A stretch of 64,000 bases of DNA, from the NCBI RefSeq assembly GCF_021272185.1, contig NZ_JAJSEC010000007.1, forward strand, positions 1-64,000. The letters run 5' to 3'. The notes under the pieces were generated by a model. The model had not been told where the DNA came from and searched no databases. It saw only the letters and a list, made by a program, of their open reading frames with translations. Made by a program: the position numbers and the translations under genes. This DNA comes from Roseivivax sp. GX 12232. GTDB taxonomy: Bacteria > Pseudomonadota > Alphaproteobacteria > Rhodobacterales > Rhodobacteraceae. Every line of letters starts with the position of its first letter. Position 1 is the first letter of the stretch. Below, piece by piece: positions 62,532-64,000 of the stretch.

Positions 62532-64000
62532 AATGGGCCTTGGCCTCGTAGAGCGTCTCGACGCTGATCTCCTGTTCGCCGCGCGCGGCGGCGAAGCTCT
62601 CGGTGTTGCGCTTGGCCTTGCCGCGCACGAAGAAGGGGATCTTCTTCAGCTCCTTCTCGGCGGCGGGCAGCCAGACCACCTCGAGGCCGGCCGAAGTGGC
62701 CGGGGCAGGATCGGCGGGAGAAGGAACCGACCCGTCCCCGGCCCGCGCCACGGCCTTGCCGCCGTGATGGGAAGGGCCCGCTGCGTCGTGAAACTCGAAA
62801 TCCTCGCGGAACATGGTCAGGAGGTGCTCTTCGAGCCCCATGACCAGGGGGTGCACCCAGGTGTCGAAGATGACGTTCGCGCCCTCGATCCCCATCTGCG
62901 GGGCGTAGCGGGCGGGAAAGTCCTGGACGTGCACCGGGGCCGAGATCACCGCGCAGGGGATGCCCAGCCGCTTGCCGATGTGGCGCTCCATCTGGGTGCC
63001 GAGGATCAGCTCGGGCGCGGCGGCCTCGATCGCGGCCTCGACCTCGAGGTAGTCGTCGCTGATCAGCGCCTCGAGCCCGTGCTCCCGCGCCAGGGCGCGG
63101 ATAGGGCGGGCCATCTCGCGGTTGTAGCAGCCGAGGCCCACCACCTCGAAGCCCATCTCGTCGCGGGCGATGCGGGCGGCGGCGGCGGCATGGGTGCCAT
63201 CGCCGAAGACGAAGACCCGCTTGCCGGTCAGATAGGTCGAATCGACCGAGGCCGAATACCAGGGCAGGCGCAGCCGCTCGGCGTCGAATTTCGGCTCTAC
63301 ACCGGCCAATTCCGCCACTTCCGCGATGAAATCGCGGGTCGCGCCGACGCCGATGGGCACGGTCTTGGTATAGGGCAGGCCCAGCTCGCGCTGCATCCAG
63401 CGGCAGGCGCTTTCGCCGGTTTCGGGATACATCAGCACGTTCAGATGCGCGGCCCCGAGGCGGGTCAGATCGGCGGGCGTGGCGTCGAAGGGCGCGACCA
63501 CGTTGACTGCCACGCCCATCTCTTCGAGCAGCGCCTTCACCTCGGTGATGTCGTCGCGGTGGCGGAAGCCCAGCGCGGTCGGCCCGATCAGGTTTGCGCT
63601 GGGCCGCGCGGTCTTCTCCATCGGGCGCGCAAGGGCGCGCACGAGCTGGAACAGGGTCTCATCCGCGCCGAAGTTTTCCTTGCGCTGGTAGGAGGGCAGC
63701 TCCAGCGGCACCACCGGGATCGGCAGGCCCAGGGTCTCGGACATGCCGCCGGGATCGTCCTGGATCAGCTCGGCGGTGCAGGAGGCGCCGACGATCATCG
63801 CCTGCGGCTGGAAGCGGTCGTAGGCCTCGAGGCAGGCGGTCTTGAACAGGTTCGCCGTGTCCGAGCCGAGGTCGCGCGCCTGGAAGGTCGTATAGGTCAC
63901 CGGCGGGCGGTGGTTGCGCCGCTCGATCATGGTGAACAGAAGGTCGGCATAGGTGTCGCCCTGGGGCGCGTGCAGCACGTAGTGCAGTCCCTTCATCGCG
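62521..64000 (-). CDS. bchB: Light-independent protochlorophyllide reductase subunit B, 5' end cut by window
   Basis: Subunit of the nitrogenase-like BchNB protein that reduces ring D of protochlorophyllide. 491 residues are visible from a Met at 63996, but homologues begin about 24 residues earlier, and the codon before it (Ala) fits the family, so the true start is outside the window. [57 protein letters not shown], and a C-terminal [20 protein letters not shown] BchN/B-type tail. Stop overlaps bchH. Confidence 0.96.

Overview
The window is very GC-rich, densely coding chromosomal DNA. It almost certainly comes from a phototrophic alphaproteobacterium of the Rhodobacteraceae (Rhodobacter/Rhodovulum type). 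The evidence is a bchB-bchH-bchL-bchM-lhaA-puhA-puhB-puhC-bciE-acsF-puhE-hemA-cycA run (the end of a purple-bacterial photosynthesis gene cluster), an ALAS-type hemA, an MutL with its own nuclease motif, and the rpsT/dnaA/dnaN/recF/gyrB neighbourhood. The species cannot be fixed from sequence alone.

Layout. 1-5.7 kb: pyruvate dehydrogenase operon (aceE-aceF-lpdA, minus strand; lpdA is cut by the window edge). 6.2-9.6 kb: rmuC and mutL. 9.7-16.5 kb: a one-carbon/glycerate set, with a hydroxypyruvate-reductase-like enzyme divergent from fhs-folD, then a GNAT protein and a lyxose isomerase/glycerate kinase pair. 16.7-20.9 kb: recF-lysE-gyrB. 21-41 kb: a surface-polysaccharide island. It holds a DUF2793 fibre-like protein, two RTX proteins, a KpsM-like permease plus a decayed second copy of its 3' end, UDP-glucose dehydrogenase, KDO synthesis (kdsD-kdsB-kdsA), a two-domain glycosyltransferase, an O-acetyltransferase, two sulfotransferases, KpsE- and KpsT-like export proteins, an acyltransferase-3 and rfbC. 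41.2-44.6 kb: dnaN, dnaA, rpsT. 44.8-48.9 kb: enoyl-CoA hydratase, mutM, ubiE, ubiB. 48.9-49.9 kb: a gene-free, repeat-filled convergent region. 49.9-64 kb: the photosynthesis cluster on the minus strand; bchB is cut by the window edge.

How it fits together. The photosynthesis operon supplies 5-aminolevulinate (HemA), inserts Mg (BchH), methylates (BchM), closes ring E with the oxygen-dependent cyclase (AcsF plus BciE), reduces ring D (BchL/BchB), builds the LH1-reaction centre (LhaA, PuhA/B/C/E) and ends with a cytochrome c2-like electron carrier. The island looks able to make and export a uronate- and KDO-containing, probably sulfated and acylated surface polysaccharide, and to secrete RTX proteins. 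It separates dnaN from recF-gyrB, genes that are usually close together.

Most notable non-coding signals: a 137-bp element with 18-bp perfect terminal inverted repeats present twice in opposite orientation (29482-29618 and 49441-49577), with a compensatory base pair in an adjoining hairpin; a 46-bp tandem repeat (48941-49205); a 7-bp array of nearly 19 copies (49667-49798); a remnant of a second KpsM-like gene (24829-24945); and a run of short dyads in front of dnaA.
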